64,000 nt of DNA, from the NCBI RefSeq assembly GCF_007744515.1, contig NZ_CP036268.1:4769113-4833112 (forward strand), read 5' to 3'. The notes beneath the pieces are model-generated. The model was given only the letters and a program-made list of their open reading frames with translations. It searched no databases and was not told where the DNA came from. The DNA comes from Stratiformator vulcanicus. Lineage in GTDB: Bacteria > Planctomycetota > Planctomycetia > Planctomycetales > Planctomycetaceae. Positions within the stretch are counted from its first letter, which is position 1, and each line of letters opens with the position of its first letter. Positions 1 to 8,881 of the stretch are shown here, in pieces. Position numbers and translations under genes: made by a program.

Positions 1-778
1 CCGAACCGAGTTTCATCGCGACGGTCGTCGTGCCGGAGATCGCTGCAACACCAGCGCAGCAAAAGCCAGCCATCCCGAACAGTTTCATCGGCGAAGCGAG
101 GTATTTCGTCAGATAGTGAACCGTCATCAAATCGAGCAGCACTCGGAAGACCCGTCCCATACCGTACTTCGAGACGCCGCGGGTCCGAGGGTGATGCCGC
201 GTGACGACTTCGGCGCACCTCGCACCGCGCTGGGCGGCGAGAATCGGAATGAAGCGGTGCATCTCGCCGACGAGGTTCAGTTCCTGGGCGACCTCACGCC
301 GCATCGCTTTGAGCGTGCAGCCGAGATCATGCACCGGCACCTTCGTCACCCAGGAGATCAGTCCGTTCGCGATCCAAGATGGGACTTTGCGATGCAGCAG
401 CGCGTCCTGTCGATCTTTCCGCCAGCCATGAACGAGATCGAAACCTTCATCTAACTTGGTGAGCATCATCGGGATGTCGCCGGGGTCATTTTGCAGGTCG
501 CCGTCGAGCGTGACGACCACGTCACCCGTCGCCGCGTGTAAACCTGCTTCCATCGCCGCGGTTTGACCGAAATTTCCGCGAAAAGAGACGACTTTGAAAC
601 GCCGGTCTTTCGCAGCCAAACTCTTGATCGCATTACCTGTTCCATCGAGCGAACCGTCGTCGACCAACACGACTTCGGATGATCGATCGAGCTTCGAGAT
701 CACGGCTTCGACAGCTTCGTACAACGGTTCGACGTTCTCGACTTCGTTGTAGAGCGGAATAACGATCGAAACGTCCAT
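1..778 (-). CDS. Family 2 glycosyltransferase (DPM1/ArnC-like), C-terminus cut by window edge
   Basis: The reverse strand from the ATG at 778 stays open to the window edge (259 codons). It opens with [12 protein letters not shown], the usual start of GT-A fold family 2 transferases, followed by VLVDDGS (residues about 37-43), the nucleotide-sugar loop, and [10 protein letters not shown] near residue 90, the metal-binding acidic motif of the dolichol-phosphate-mannose/undecaprenyl-phosphate sugar transferase group. The last visible residues ([18 protein letters not shown]) are hydrophobic and look like the first of the C-terminal membrane helices of ArnC/GtrB-type enzymes. It probably loads a sugar onto a polyprenyl phosphate at the cytoplasmic membrane; donor and acceptor cannot be read from the sequence. 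It is divergent from pyrF. Confidence 0.88.
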   Translation of the reverse strand, partial: MDVSIVIPLYNEVENVEPLYEAVEAVISKLDRSSEVVLVDDGSLDGTGNAIKSLAAKDRRFKVVSFRGNFGQTAAMEAGLHAATGDVVVTLDGDLQNDPGDIPMMLTKLDEGFDLVHGWRKDRQDALLHRKVPSWIANGLISWVTKVPVHDLGCTLKAMRREVAQELNLVGEMHRFIPILAAQRGARCAEVVTRHHPRTRGVSKYGMGRVFRVLLDLMTVHYLTKYLASPMKLFGMAGFCCAGVAAISGTTTVAMKLGS

Positions 779-917
779 GTTTTCCTGCGTCCGGAGCACT
801 GGGTTCGCAACAGAATGCGCAGCACGACGATGCCTGCCCATCGGCGCGGAAGTCTGGCACAATGACACCAAAGCGTCCAGACGAATCAAGGCCCCGCCAG
901 CCAGCGCAGATTGCCCG

Positions 918-1859
918 ATGTCACATTTCGCACAGCGTCTTCACGCCGCGATCAAACACAAACAGACGCCGGCTTTAGTCGGTCTCGATCCGCGACTATC
1001 GCAACTTCCGCCGCAAATTGTGAAGTCTGCGCGAACCCGGCATTCCGATGCAAATTTGGCGGCTGCCGCCGCATTCGAAGAGTTTTGCATCAGATTGATC
1101 GATGTCGTGACGCCGCTTGTCCCTGCGGTGAAGCCTCAATCGGCTTTTTTCGAGGAACTTGGACCGGCTGGGTCGCAGGCTCTGGCGAACGTCATCTCGC
1201 ATGCTCGGTCGCAGAAATTGATCGTGATTCTCGACGCCAAGCGGGGTGATATCGGCTCGACGGCCGAAGCCTACGCCCGGGGTTTGATCGGTGGCGCAGA
1301 CCCGCCGAGTCCTTGGATGGCCGACGCACTGACGGTGAACCCCTACCTTGGCACCGACACACTGCAACCGTTCGTCGATGTCGCGACCGAGCGAGGCGGC
1401 GGTATTTACGTGCTCGTCCGAACCAGCAATCCCGGTGCGTCCGCCTTTCAGGATCGGAGCGAGGACGGACAAAAATTGTTTGAAACCGTCGGCAGTGAAG
1501 TCGAACGTCTCGCTAGGGAGACGTCAGCCGAGGCCAATTACGGCTGCGTTGGAGCGGTTGTCGGCGCAACCTATCCTGCGGAACTTGCCGCACTTCGCGA
1601 GGCAATGCCGCACACACCCTTGCTCGTTCCAGGATACGGCAGCCAAGGGGGCACTGCGGCCGATGTCGCCTCGTCCTTCGATACGAGCGGACTCGGTGCC
1701 GTCATTAACAGCTCGCGGGCCATCAATTTCGCCTTTCGAGCTGAGCAGTACGCTACTGAATTCGGCGAAGAGCGATGGGAAGAGGCCGCCGAGGCGGCGA
1801 CGCGGGCGATGATTTCTGATCTCGCCGATCTCACGCCTGCAAGTGCGCTGCAGACTTAG
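918..1859 (+). CDS. pyrF: Orotidine 5'-phosphate decarboxylase
   Basis: 313 aa, decarboxylating OMP to UMP in the last step of de novo pyrimidine synthesis. The catalytic signature [15 protein letters not shown] lies near residue 100, with the Lys and Asp residues of the OMPDC active site; the TIM-barrel phosphate loop is seen as [10 protein letters not shown] near residue 240. The length fits the long group (type 2, about 270-310 aa) rather than the 230-aa E. coli type. I chose the ATG at 918 ([16 protein letters not shown]) because the reading frame upstream to 777 encodes nothing family-like and overlaps the divergent glycosyltransferase start. No clear Shine-Dalgarno site precedes it. It converges on the Uma2 gene, overlapping its end by four bases. 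Confidence 0.95.
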   Translation: MSHFAQRLHAAIKHKQTPALVGLDPRLSQLPPQIVKSARTRHSDANLAAAAAFEEFCIRLIDVVTPLVPAVKPQSAFFEELGPAGSQALANVISHARSQKLIVILDAKRGDIGSTAEAYARGLIGGADPPSPWMADALTVNPYLGTDTLQPFVDVATERGGGIYVLVRTSNPGASAFQDRSEDGQKLFETVGSEVERLARETSAEANYGCVGAVVGATYPAELAALREAMPHTPLLVPGYGSQGGTAADVASSFDTSGLGAVINSSRAINFAFRAEQYATEFGEERWEEAAEAATRAMISDLADLTPASALQT

Positions 1860-2428
1860 CGAGAAAAGAATCTGCTCACCGGCACCGCGAATCCCGGCAA
1901 ATGCGGTTCGCAGGTGATCTCGTCATCGCCGGAAACCATTCGCGGGGGAACGCCCGGTTCGAAAATTGTGACAGATCCATTTAACGGTTCGACTCGCCAG
2001 ACCACTTTCACTCCACCATCGAAATAGTCTTTGCACTTGGCGTCGATGAGCTTGATCGTGTCGGACGGCGAAAGGATCTCAACCGCCAAAGTGGGCGGCC
2101 CCGTCAGGAATGTGTCGTCCGCCTGAAATAGCTGCATCGCCTCGGCATCAAAATAGGCGACGTCGATGCCGAACAGGCTTTCGAGTTCTGGGAACAATAC
2201 CCCTGCCTCACCGCTGAAAACTTCCCCTCGCGGCTCAGGCTGCGTATCAATCCATTTCAGAATCTCGGCAGCGATCCGCGGCTCGCTTCCGGAATGCCGC
2301 CAGTTTCGATAAGTCATCGGTAACTCAATCAATTCGCCTCGAATCAACATTCGGTCCACTGAGTCGTCCTCAGGAAGCGCAAGGAACTCCTCGATCGTCA
2401 TCTGCTTCGGCGGGGAGGCGGTACTCAT
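1856..2428 (-). CDS. Uma2 family (DUF820) PD-(D/E)XK endonuclease-fold protein, copy 1
   Basis: 190 aa. The core pattern is that of Uma2/DUF820 proteins: [10 protein letters not shown] (first acidic residue), then [12 protein letters not shown] (the E-x-L strand) and a Lys-containing helix [20 protein letters not shown]. The fold is related to restriction endonucleases; the biological role of these proteins, abundant in cyanobacteria and planctomycetes, is not known. It is a tandem paralogue of the next gene upstream (2460-3035), with the first 29 residues identical except one and matching C-terminal segments. ATG start at 2428. It may be co-transcribed with its sister, 31 bases apart. Confidence 0.85.
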   Translation of the reverse strand: MSTASPPKQMTIEEFLALPEDDSVDRMLIRGELIELPMTYRNWRHSGSEPRIAAEILKWIDTQPEPRGEVFSGEAGVLFPELESLFGIDVAYFDAEAMQLFQADDTFLTGPPTLAVEILSPSDTIKLIDAKCKDYFDGGVKVVWRVEPLNGSVTIFEPGVPPRMVSGDDEITCEPHLPGFAVPVSRFFSR

Positions 2429-2459
2429 GGGAACTCATTCCAATTGTTCGACGTATGCA

Positions 2460-3035
2460 TCACGATCGCGCGAAGAACTTGCTCACCGGCACTGCAAATC
2501 CCGGCAGTTGAGGCTCGCAAGATACTTCACCGTTCCCCGAGACCATCCGTGGAGGAGTATTCGGTTCGAAAATCGTCACCGACCGAAATGCCGGATCGAC
2601 GACCCAGATGAGAGTCACTCCGGCCGCGAGATAATCCTTCACCTTCGCTTCGACGTATTGATGGCTGTCGGATGGTGAAAGAATTTCAACGACTAAAGTC
2701 GGCACACCGGTCAGATAAGTTTCATCATCCGCTTGCTGAGCTAATGTCGCAGCGTCGAAGTAAACGACGTCGACGCCGAACGAGGAACCAATTTCATCGA
2801 AGTTGACGCCAGCCTCGCCGCCAAAGACTTCCCCCCTCGGCTCCGGTCGCGACTCCAGCCACGATTCAAGCAGATGACAAATTCGCGAAATGCTCTTGGA
2901 GTGCCGCTTGTTACGCCTCGTCATCGGTAACTCAATCAATTCGCCTCGAATCAACATCCGGTCAACGGAGTCGTCTTCCGGAAGCGCAAGGAACTCCTCG
3001 ATCGTCATCCGCTTCGGCGGGGAGGCGGTACTCAT
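2460..3035 (-). CDS. Uma2 family (DUF820) PD-(D/E)XK endonuclease-fold protein, copy 2
   Basis: 191 aa. It has the same architecture as the downstream copy: [21 protein letters not shown] and EAKVKDYLAAGVTLIWVVDP, matching the Asp, Glu-x-Leu and Lys elements of the Uma2 nuclease-like fold. The N-terminal 40 residues and the last 20 are nearly identical to copy 1, while the middle (residues about 50-125) has diverged more. That pattern suits a local duplication with later divergence or partial gene conversion. ATG start at 3035. No toxin, transposase or restriction partner is adjacent. Confidence 0.85.
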   Translation of the reverse strand: MSTASPPKRMTIEEFLALPEDDSVDRMLIRGELIELPMTRRNKRHSKSISRICHLLESWLESRPEPRGEVFGGEAGVNFDEIGSSFGVDVVYFDAATLAQQADDETYLTGVPTLVVEILSPSDSHQYVEAKVKDYLAAGVTLIWVVDPAFRSVTIFEPNTPPRMVSGNGEVSCEPQLPGFAVPVSKFFARS

Positions 3036-3081
3036 GGGATCGATCCATTGTCAGTACGCGGGCGATTGATTCACCTATATT

Positions 3082-3963
3082 CTACTTCCAAGGCGGGGTC
3101 GCGGGGAGATAGCCTTCGAATTCTTCGACAACTTTTGCTTCGTAGGCCCCCGCATACTCTCCACTTAAGAATTTGCCACACGATTCGTTCAGAAATCGTT
3201 CCCAGCTTGCTTCTTCGTGACCCGGATTGATGGGGTAGAACAAAGCTCCCACCGCGCGGGCGGCTTTCATATCACCCGGGGCGTCACCGATCATCAAAAC
3301 CTTATCTTCGCCGTAGCCGAAATCTTTGGCCTGGCCCAGCGTTTCATTCTTTTTCCCGGCTTCCTGGCCGCAAATGGCATCGACGAACTGCTCGATGTCG
3401 TGCTCGCTCCACTCCTTCTGCAGCGCCGCGTTCGGTGTTGCCGAACACACGATCATGTCGGCCTGAGGACGAAGCTTTTCAAGGCTCTCACGCAGGTAGG
3501 GGAATGGCGAGACGCCGTGGACCATGTCGTCGACGGTCGCGTTGACGGCTTCGGACCATTTTAATGTCAGGACGAGATCCGGGTCGTTCGTCTTCTCGAC
3601 TTCCGCCTTGAGCGCGGGATTGCCCAGCTTCGACTCGCGGGCAATCCAGTCCCGCAGCCCCTTTAATTCCGGCAGCTTCGCCTTGCGGCGAACGACTTCC
3701 GGCCGCTCTTCCAGCCAATCCAACGCTTCGGTCAACGCCGGGAAGCGATTGATGCCCCGCGACTTACTATAGAGGTTCACGAACTCGGCACATTCGCGGG
3801 CATATTTGCTGACTGCTTGAAGCCCGAAGTAATTGATAATATTAGGAATGAAGCACTCTTTGTGCTTAATCTCCATCGTGTCGAACGCGCAGCCGTCGGA
3901 GTCGATTCCGATTAAGAACTCGTGCTTCTTCTCGAAATTGGTGTCGAGCGGATTGTCAGACAT
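3082..3963 (-). CDS. HAD superfamily hydrolase (phosphatase-like)
   Basis: 293 aa. HAD motif I is seen as GIDSDGCAFDT (residues 19-29; nucleophile Asp21 and general-acid Asp23), motif II as VCSATPN with its Ser/Thr, motif III as a Lys in the KKNETLG region, and motif IV as MIGDAPGDMKAA. A large alpha-helical cap (residues about 35-150) lies between motifs I and II, as in C1-type phosphatases. The substrate is unknown. The gene sits downstream of the phosphofructokinase on the same strand but is separated from it by a terminator hairpin, so it is probably transcribed on its own. ATG start at 3963. Confidence 0.82.
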   Translation of the reverse strand: MSDNPLDTNFEKKHEFLIGIDSDGCAFDTMEIKHKECFIPNIINYFGLQAVSKYARECAEFVNLYSKSRGINRFPALTEALDWLEERPEVVRRKAKLPELKGLRDWIARESKLGNPALKAEVEKTNDPDLVLTLKWSEAVNATVDDMVHGVSPFPYLRESLEKLRPQADMIVCSATPNAALQKEWSEHDIEQFVDAICGQEAGKKNETLGQAKDFGYGEDKVLMIGDAPGDMKAARAVGALFYPINPGHEEASWERFLNESCGKFLSGEYAGAYEAKVVEEFEGYLPATPPWK

Positions 3964-3992
3964 CGCTAACTCTCATCTTTTAATTGTTCAAG

Positions 3993-4022
3993 AAAAAAGC
4001 CCACGAGTCACACCCCGTGGGT
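3993..4022 (-). terminator. Intrinsic terminator downstream of phosphofructokinase
   Basis: A 6-bp GC-rich stem (4000-4005 pairing with 4016-4021) with a 10-base loop. On the minus strand it is followed at once by a T-run at 3998-3993. It lies between the phosphofructokinase stop (4047) and the HAD gene start (3963). On the plus strand the T content after the stem is weaker. Confidence 0.75.
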
Positions 4023-4046
4023 CTTTTATATTTATTACGCGGTGAT

Positions 4047-5336
4047 CTATTTTCGATCCGCCTGCGGAACATAAGGTTCCAGGTGCTGATCGGCAAAAAT
4101 GGGCTTCAGGCGCGTCAGGCGAAGCCGCCCGTCGACAACCGGAACGCTGACATGGTCCTGCCCGATCAGCGGCTTGCAGTAATTGACGAAGTCGTCCGTC
4201 ACATCGGTCCCATCTTTGGTGATCCAGTCGGAGGGGAATGTCCTCTCGCTATTGGCGACCTCCGGGAGCGGAACCTTATCGAACCGCACGTTATAAATCG
4301 GCCCCTCATCCCGCAGAATTGTCGACATATACCCGTGCTCGCCGCTCGCGGCCAGATGGGCTGCCTTCTGCCCGACCCGATAAGCTTCATCGAGATCGAC
4401 CGCGGAGGCGAACATCATATTGTGACGTTGATCGGTTCCGGGCACATTCGCGCGGGCAGCCCCTTTAACCGAAAGACCTTTCGAATTAAGGGCGTTAATC
4501 AGAGTTTGGGCGGTGGTAATCTGACTGGAACTGAACGAAGTATGCCCGAACGAGTCTTTCACCTCGCCAATATCGCCGAGCTTGAGGCCTTCACTGACGA
4601 CCACGATTGCCCGACCGTTCGACTTCAGCTTGTCGTTAATCTGATCGGCGATTTGTTCGATCGAGATCGGTCGCTCGGCAAGATAGATCAGCAGCGGCAT
4701 TTCCCGCTCGGGGTCGGCCAGCCGCGCAGCCGCCGGGATATATCCGATCTTTCGTCCCATCGCCTGCATCACCAAGACCGGATCGGCCGGGCAACTGCCG
4801 CGGTTTTCCTCATTCGCCAACTGGACGTTGTGAGCCCAGTAACGAGCGGTGCTGGCGTAGCCCGGCGTGTGATCGATCAGCTTGAATTCGCTGTCGCCGA
4901 CGTCATTGTCGATCGTCTTCGGCACGCCGACGCCGGTGACGTCCAAGCCCCGTTCGCGGGCGATGTTGGCCACCTTGTTCGCCGTATCCATCGAGTCATT
5001 TCCGCCGATGTAGCAGAAGTAACCGATGTTATGAGCCTTGAAGATTTCGATCACACGGTCGAAGTCTTGATTCTGGTGCTCTTTCAATTTGTAGCGACAC
5101 GTACCGATCGAACCGGCGGCGGGAGTCGTTCGCAGCAGCGCGATCTCGAGCGGATCCTGTTCGCTCAGGTTCAGCAACTCTTCTTTGAGCACCCCCTCGA
5201 TCCCGTGCCAGCCGCCGTAAATCGTTCCGATTTCGGGCAAGTCGCGAGCGGTTTCGACAAGTCCCCGCAGGCTGTTGTTGATGACGGGCGACGGGCCGCC
5301 CGATTGGGCGACAATCATATTTTTCGGAGCAGACAC
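4047..5336 (-). CDS. 6-phosphofructokinase, pyrophosphate-dependent type
   Basis: 429 aa. Phosphorylates fructose 6-phosphate in glycolysis, or runs reversibly if PPi-linked. The fold signatures are QSGGPSPVINN at residues 11-21, GGNDSMD at 111-117 and PKTIDND at 139-145. In ATP-dependent enzymes these last two are GGDGS and PGTIDND; an acidic residue after GG-N and a Lys in place of Gly in PKTIDND are the known hallmarks of PPi-dependent PFKs. Start codon is GTG at 5336, with a GAGG site about nine bases upstream; the next in-frame ATG is codon 7. Biochemical phosphate-donor preference is inferred, not proven. Ends in a terminator at 3993-4022. Confidence 0.9.
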   Translation of the reverse strand: MSAPKNMIVAQSGGPSPVINNSLRGLVETARDLPEIGTIYGGWHGIEGVLKEELLNLSEQDPLEIALLRTTPAAGSIGTCRYKLKEHQNQDFDRVIEIFKAHNIGYFCYIGGNDSMDTANKVANIARERGLDVTGVGVPKTIDNDVGDSEFKLIDHTPGYASTARYWAHNVQLANEENRGSCPADPVLVMQAMGRKIGYIPAAARLADPEREMPLLIYLAERPISIEQIADQINDKLKSNGRAIVVVSEGLKLGDIGEVKDSFGHTSFSSSQITTAQTLINALNSKGLSVKGAARANVPGTDQRHNMMFASAVDLDEAYRVGQKAAHLAASGEHGYMSTILRDEGPIYNVRFDKVPLPEVANSERTFPSDWITKDGTDVTDDFVNYCKPLIGQDHVSVPVVDGRLRLTRLKPIFADQHLEPYVPQADRK

Positions 5337-5524
5337 AACACGATCCTCTAAGCCACGAACGCAAAAGGGTGAGGCCGGGGGCGATCACCTGTGCGGGACG
5401 CGCTCCCGCCGCGCGGATCATAAAGCAACGCCAGCGCGTTTTCAAAATAGCTCGCCACGCGCAGACTCCGACCTGGTGCCCCTCGCCGGAAGGTCGCGTG
5501 AAAGCTTCTTGCAGTTCGTTACGC

Positions 5525-6745
5525 TCACTCAGTAATCGGTGACAACTCCACGATCACGCCCGAGTACGACGAACGCAGCCCCAGCGGCTCGAAGACTGCC
5601 TTGAGAAAAGCCGTCGCGTCGGCACTGCGCAAGTCGAGCGTGACTCTCTGATTGAGGTCGACCCCCGCCTGCCGCAGCGCCGCGGCGTCGTATTGAAACT
5701 GCACTCCGGTCGATTCCAAATTTGCGATGATCGCAGTGACCGGAACATTTTCGGCCGACAGGGTAAACCTCCGGTCTTTGAGCAGCACCACATCGGTTGG
5801 TGCGACCGGAGGCTTTCCGGTCTCACGCAGCGGGACTTCTTGCGAGAATTGGGCGTGGTCGGCAATTTCGCCGCGCAACGTGACAACGCGACGGCGAACG
5901 TCGAATTCGGCGTCGGGCCATCGCCGTCGCCATTCCGCCAGTGCCGCAGCCGAGGTTTTTTTCGGCCGATATGTCGCCGAATAGACGATTCGATCGGGGA
6001 TCGGAACGATTCGCACGATTCGCCCCGTCCGGTCAATGTCGATCGTTCGGTCGAATTGGATCAGCACGGCTGTCATCGCCGCCGCCGCGTCGGTTTGGGG
6101 CAGTACCCCACGCGGCCACAAATCGTGCGGAATCTCCTCCGGATTTTCGATCTGGAGCTCGAATCGGGTCGCGATCTCCGAAGCAATCTGCCGCGGCTCT
6201 GCCAAATCGCCCCAGCGAAACGTCTGCTCTTTGCGCAACTGATTGTTGGAAGACGCAACTTGAGCCATCCGCTCGCGAGTCCGCAAGAGAAGTGGCTCGA
6301 ATCGCTCAGCCGCCAGAGGCGGCGCGATCAGGACAAGTCCGTCGCTATGGGCGGTTCGACCTCCGGCTTCAGCGGCGATCTTCTCGACGACAGCCGCCAC
6401 CGATGCGACGCCGATTCTCAATGAAATCGGTCGGCTCGGATCGATCCGCCGGTCGACGAGGATGCTGAGGCGATGCGCGGTGCCGAGTTGTTCGCAAACG
6501 TTTCGTAACGGTGCGGCATCCCAGACCGCACCGGGAATGGTGCCAGCCCAAGATTCATCGGCAGCCTCGCCTACTTCGAACTGTGTGTCAGGCGGATCGA
6601 TCCGCACAACGATTTCATTTCCCACGGCGACCGAACAGCAGAGAACCGCCGGAAGACTTCCCGGCAAAGAGACCGCGATCACCACGACGAGGGTCGAAGC
6701 AAAAACGACTGATGATTGGCGGCCCGGAGCCATTAACCACTTCAT
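5525..6745 (-). CDS. Secreted STN/secretin-N-like domain protein
   Basis: 406 aa from the ATG at 6745 (a GTG three codons earlier is possible). A hydrophobic signal segment (about residues 13-40) is followed by a globular region. Residues about 70-140 (AAPLRNVCEQLGTAHRLSILVDRRID..., then a Val-Glu-Lys-Ile-Ala helix) and the last about 75 residues (LSAENVPVTAIIANLESTG... then DLRSADATAFLKAVFEPLGL) each look like the STN fold, the short alpha-beta module at the start of secretins and TonB receptors. No secretin pore domain follows. Role unknown; planctomycetes carry many such periplasmic proteins. The gene is divergent from the Hsp70 gene. Confidence 0.6.
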   Translation of the reverse strand: MKWLMAPGRQSSVVFASTLVVVIAVSLPGSLPAVLCCSVAVGNEIVVRIDPPDTQFEVGEAADESWAGTIPGAVWDAAPLRNVCEQLGTAHRLSILVDRRIDPSRPISLRIGVASVAAVVEKIAAEAGGRTAHSDGLVLIAPPLAAERFEPLLLRTRERMAQVASSNNQLRKEQTFRWGDLAEPRQIASEIATRFELQIENPEEIPHDLWPRGVLPQTDAAAAMTAVLIQFDRTIDIDRTGRIVRIVPIPDRIVYSATYRPKKTSAAALAEWRRRWPDAEFDVRRRVVTLRGEIADHAQFSQEVPLRETGKPPVAPTDVVLLKDRRFTLSAENVPVTAIIANLESTGVQFQYDAAALRQAGVDLNQRVTLDLRSADATAFLKAVFEPLGLRSSYSGVIVELSPITE

Positions 6746-6952
6746 ACTTGGCACCTTTGGAACTGGTCGCTCTCAAAACGTGATGATAACGTGAATGATG
6801 CGAATCTTCGCACGGGCTCGCTGATTCCGGCGGAAACCCGTTGATGTTCCGCGCGACTTACCGTTTTCTGATAATGCAATGGCACGGATTGCGCGACCGC
6901 GGATCGTCTACACTTGGCTTGCCAGCAAATATCCCCTTTCGGACCACCGGCC

Positions 6953-8695
6953 ATGACTGAGTTTCCCACACCGGCCGTCGGGATCGACCTCGGAACGACC
7001 TATTCGACCATCGCCTGCCTGAACGACCACGGTGAGCCGATTACGGTTCCGAACATCGACGGAGAGTTTTCGACTCCGTCGGTGCTTCTGTACGAAAATG
7101 GCGAGGTGATTGTCGGAACGCACGCTCTGCGCACCGCCGTCGCCAATCCGGAACGCGTCATCCAAGAATCGAAGCGATTCATGGGCGACGACGAAAAGCA
7201 GTGGGTGATTGACGGCCGGACGTTCACCCCGGTCGACGTCGCCGCAGAAATCCTCGGGTTCCTGCTCGCCACCGTCGAGCAGCAGACCGGGCCGGTCAAG
7301 CACGCCGTGATTACTGTCCCGGTGATGTTCGGCGATGCCCAACGGCGTGCGACCATTGAGGCGGCTCACCTCGCGGGACTCGAAAAGGTCGACCTAATCA
7401 ATGAGCCGGTCGCCGCGGCACTGTGCCACGTCCTCGGTAGCGAAGGGCTTTGGTTTACTGAACTTGCCGAGACGCAACGAATATTCGTTTTCGATCTCGG
7501 CGGCGGCACGCTCGATTTGTCAATCGTGCAGTACAACCCGCAATCGGTCAGCGTGATCGCCGGTGCGGGCGACTTGAAGCTCGGCGGAAACGATTGGAAT
7601 CGACGACTGATCGGCGGGCTGTCGAAGGAATTTGAACGAGAATTCGGAAGCGACCCGAAAAGCGATTTGAGCTCGCTTCAAACCCTCACCAATGAAATTG
7701 AAGCTGCCAAACGGAGCCTCACTTCTCGAAATCGTGTGCCGGTAACGATCCAACACGGCGGGGAGCGAAAGACCTACGAGGTCCGACGCGAACAGTTCGA
7801 ACGGATGACCGCCAAGCTCGTGGAGCGGGCTGAAAAACGGACTCTCGCCTTATTGAAACGGAAAAAATTCGGTTGGGCACACATCGATACCGTTCTCACA
7901 ACCGGCGGCGCCTCACGCATGCCGATGATCCGCGAAATGCTCAAGCGGCTCAGCGGAACGACCCTCAATACGGCCCTCTCGCCCGATCTGTCGGTCGCCC
8001 ACGGGGCCTGCTATTTCGCTGGGATCTTGCTCTCCAACAACGATTTCGCGCGATCGCTCATCAGCTCTGAACAGGCGGCCGAGAATTCGCGTCAGGTTTC
8101 CGCCCGAACAATCGCAATGAAGCAAGTCTCCGGCCGGAGTCTCGGAGTCCTTGTTCGCGACACCTCCGGCCATCGACTCATCCCGCATTACGTCATACCA
8201 AAAGACACTCCGCTGCCGGCGGAGGTCACGTTTGAAGTGGCGACGATTATTCCTAGTCAAAAGCAGGTCCGACTTCCGGTCATTGAGGAACAGGAGGACG
8301 AACCTGATTCAGCATCACAATTCAATCCGATCGGCCGTTGCGAACTGATCGACCTGCCGGCCGGATTGGATACGGGAACACCGCTCGACGTAACGATCAG
8401 ATACGACCGCAACGCCGTTGTGAATGTGACGGTCAAGGAGCGATCGAGCGGCCGGACCGGGGACGCGCGATTGCGCGCTAATCATGTCGATGATTCCGCA
8501 CCATCAAACCCACCATCGTCCACCCCCACCGCCGATAGCATCTCACTCAAGAATCCTCCGCCGAAGCCGCGTCGGACCAGGACGAAGCCGACAACAACGG
8601 CCGCCCCGAGTGATCGCCCCTCAATCACGGAAGCAGGCGAAGAGGAGTTCTGGCAGACGGTGGCAAGAACCGGAAGTCGGCGGCGACGGAAATAG
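6953..8695 (+). CDS. Hsp70/DnaK family chaperone, non-canonical paralogue
   Basis: 580 aa. ATPase signatures are complete: GIDLGTTYST (10-19, phosphate 1), VFDLGGGTLDLSIV (179-192, phosphate 2) and TTGGASRMP (316-324, adenosine). Residues about 400-520 form a short beta substrate-binding region; the helical lid and EEVD-type tail of true DnaK are missing. They are replaced by a Pro/Ser/Thr-rich tail (about 520-575) ending in a basic cluster (SRRRRK). No grpE or dnaJ is adjacent, so this is probably a specialised Hsp70 rather than the housekeeping DnaK. I chose the ATG at 6953; a TTG at 6914 in the same frame adds 13 unfamiliar residues. Confidence 0.88.
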   Translation: MTEFPTPAVGIDLGTTYSTIACLNDHGEPITVPNIDGEFSTPSVLLYENGEVIVGTHALRTAVANPERVIQESKRFMGDDEKQWVIDGRTFTPVDVAAEILGFLLATVEQQTGPVKHAVITVPVMFGDAQRRATIEAAHLAGLEKVDLINEPVAAALCHVLGSEGLWFTELAETQRIFVFDLGGGTLDLSIVQYNPQSVSVIAGAGDLKLGGNDWNRRLIGGLSKEFEREFGSDPKSDLSSLQTLTNEIEAAKRSLTSRNRVPVTIQHGGERKTYEVRREQFERMTAKLVERAEKRTLALLKRKKFGWAHIDTVLTTGGASRMPMIREMLKRLSGTTLNTALSPDLSVAHGACYFAGILLSNNDFARSLISSEQAAENSRQVSARTIAMKQVSGRSLGVLVRDTSGHRLIPHYVIPKDTPLPAEVTFEVATIIPSQKQVRLPVIEEQEDEPDSASQFNPIGRCELIDLPAGLDTGTPLDVTIRYDRNAVVNVTVKERSSGRTGDARLRANHVDDSAPSNPPSSTPTADSISLKNPPPKPRRTRTKPTTTAAPSDRPSITEAGEEEFWQTVARTGSRRRRK

Positions 8696-8790
8696 AGCCC
8701 GTATCATCGACGGCTGGAGTCTTCAATTAATCATTTCCGGCCTCACCCAGACACCAACTGGCACAGCTCAATTTTGCTGTCTTGAAAATT

Positions 8791-8830
8791 AAAAAGCCGC
8801 GGCACTCAGTTAATGAGTGCCGCGGCTTAT
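8791..8830. terminator. Bidirectional intrinsic terminator between convergent genes
   Basis: A perfect 13-bp stem (8796-8808 with 8814-8826) and a 5-base loop. It has a run of five A before it (T-run for minus-strand transcripts) and TTAT-TTC after it on the plus strand. It sits between the stop of the Hsp70 gene (8695) and the end of the convergent DUF2188 membrane gene (8882), so it can serve both. Confidence 0.88.
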
Positions 8831-8881
8831 TTCATTCTTAATTCGCATTAGGCCCGAGATTTAACTCGAGCTGCCGTGCCA

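Noticed and set aside
3984-5351. Plus-strand frame of 455 codons opposite the phosphofructokinase
   Set aside because: Antisense to a conserved enzyme; it would also run through the terminator hairpin at 3993-4022.
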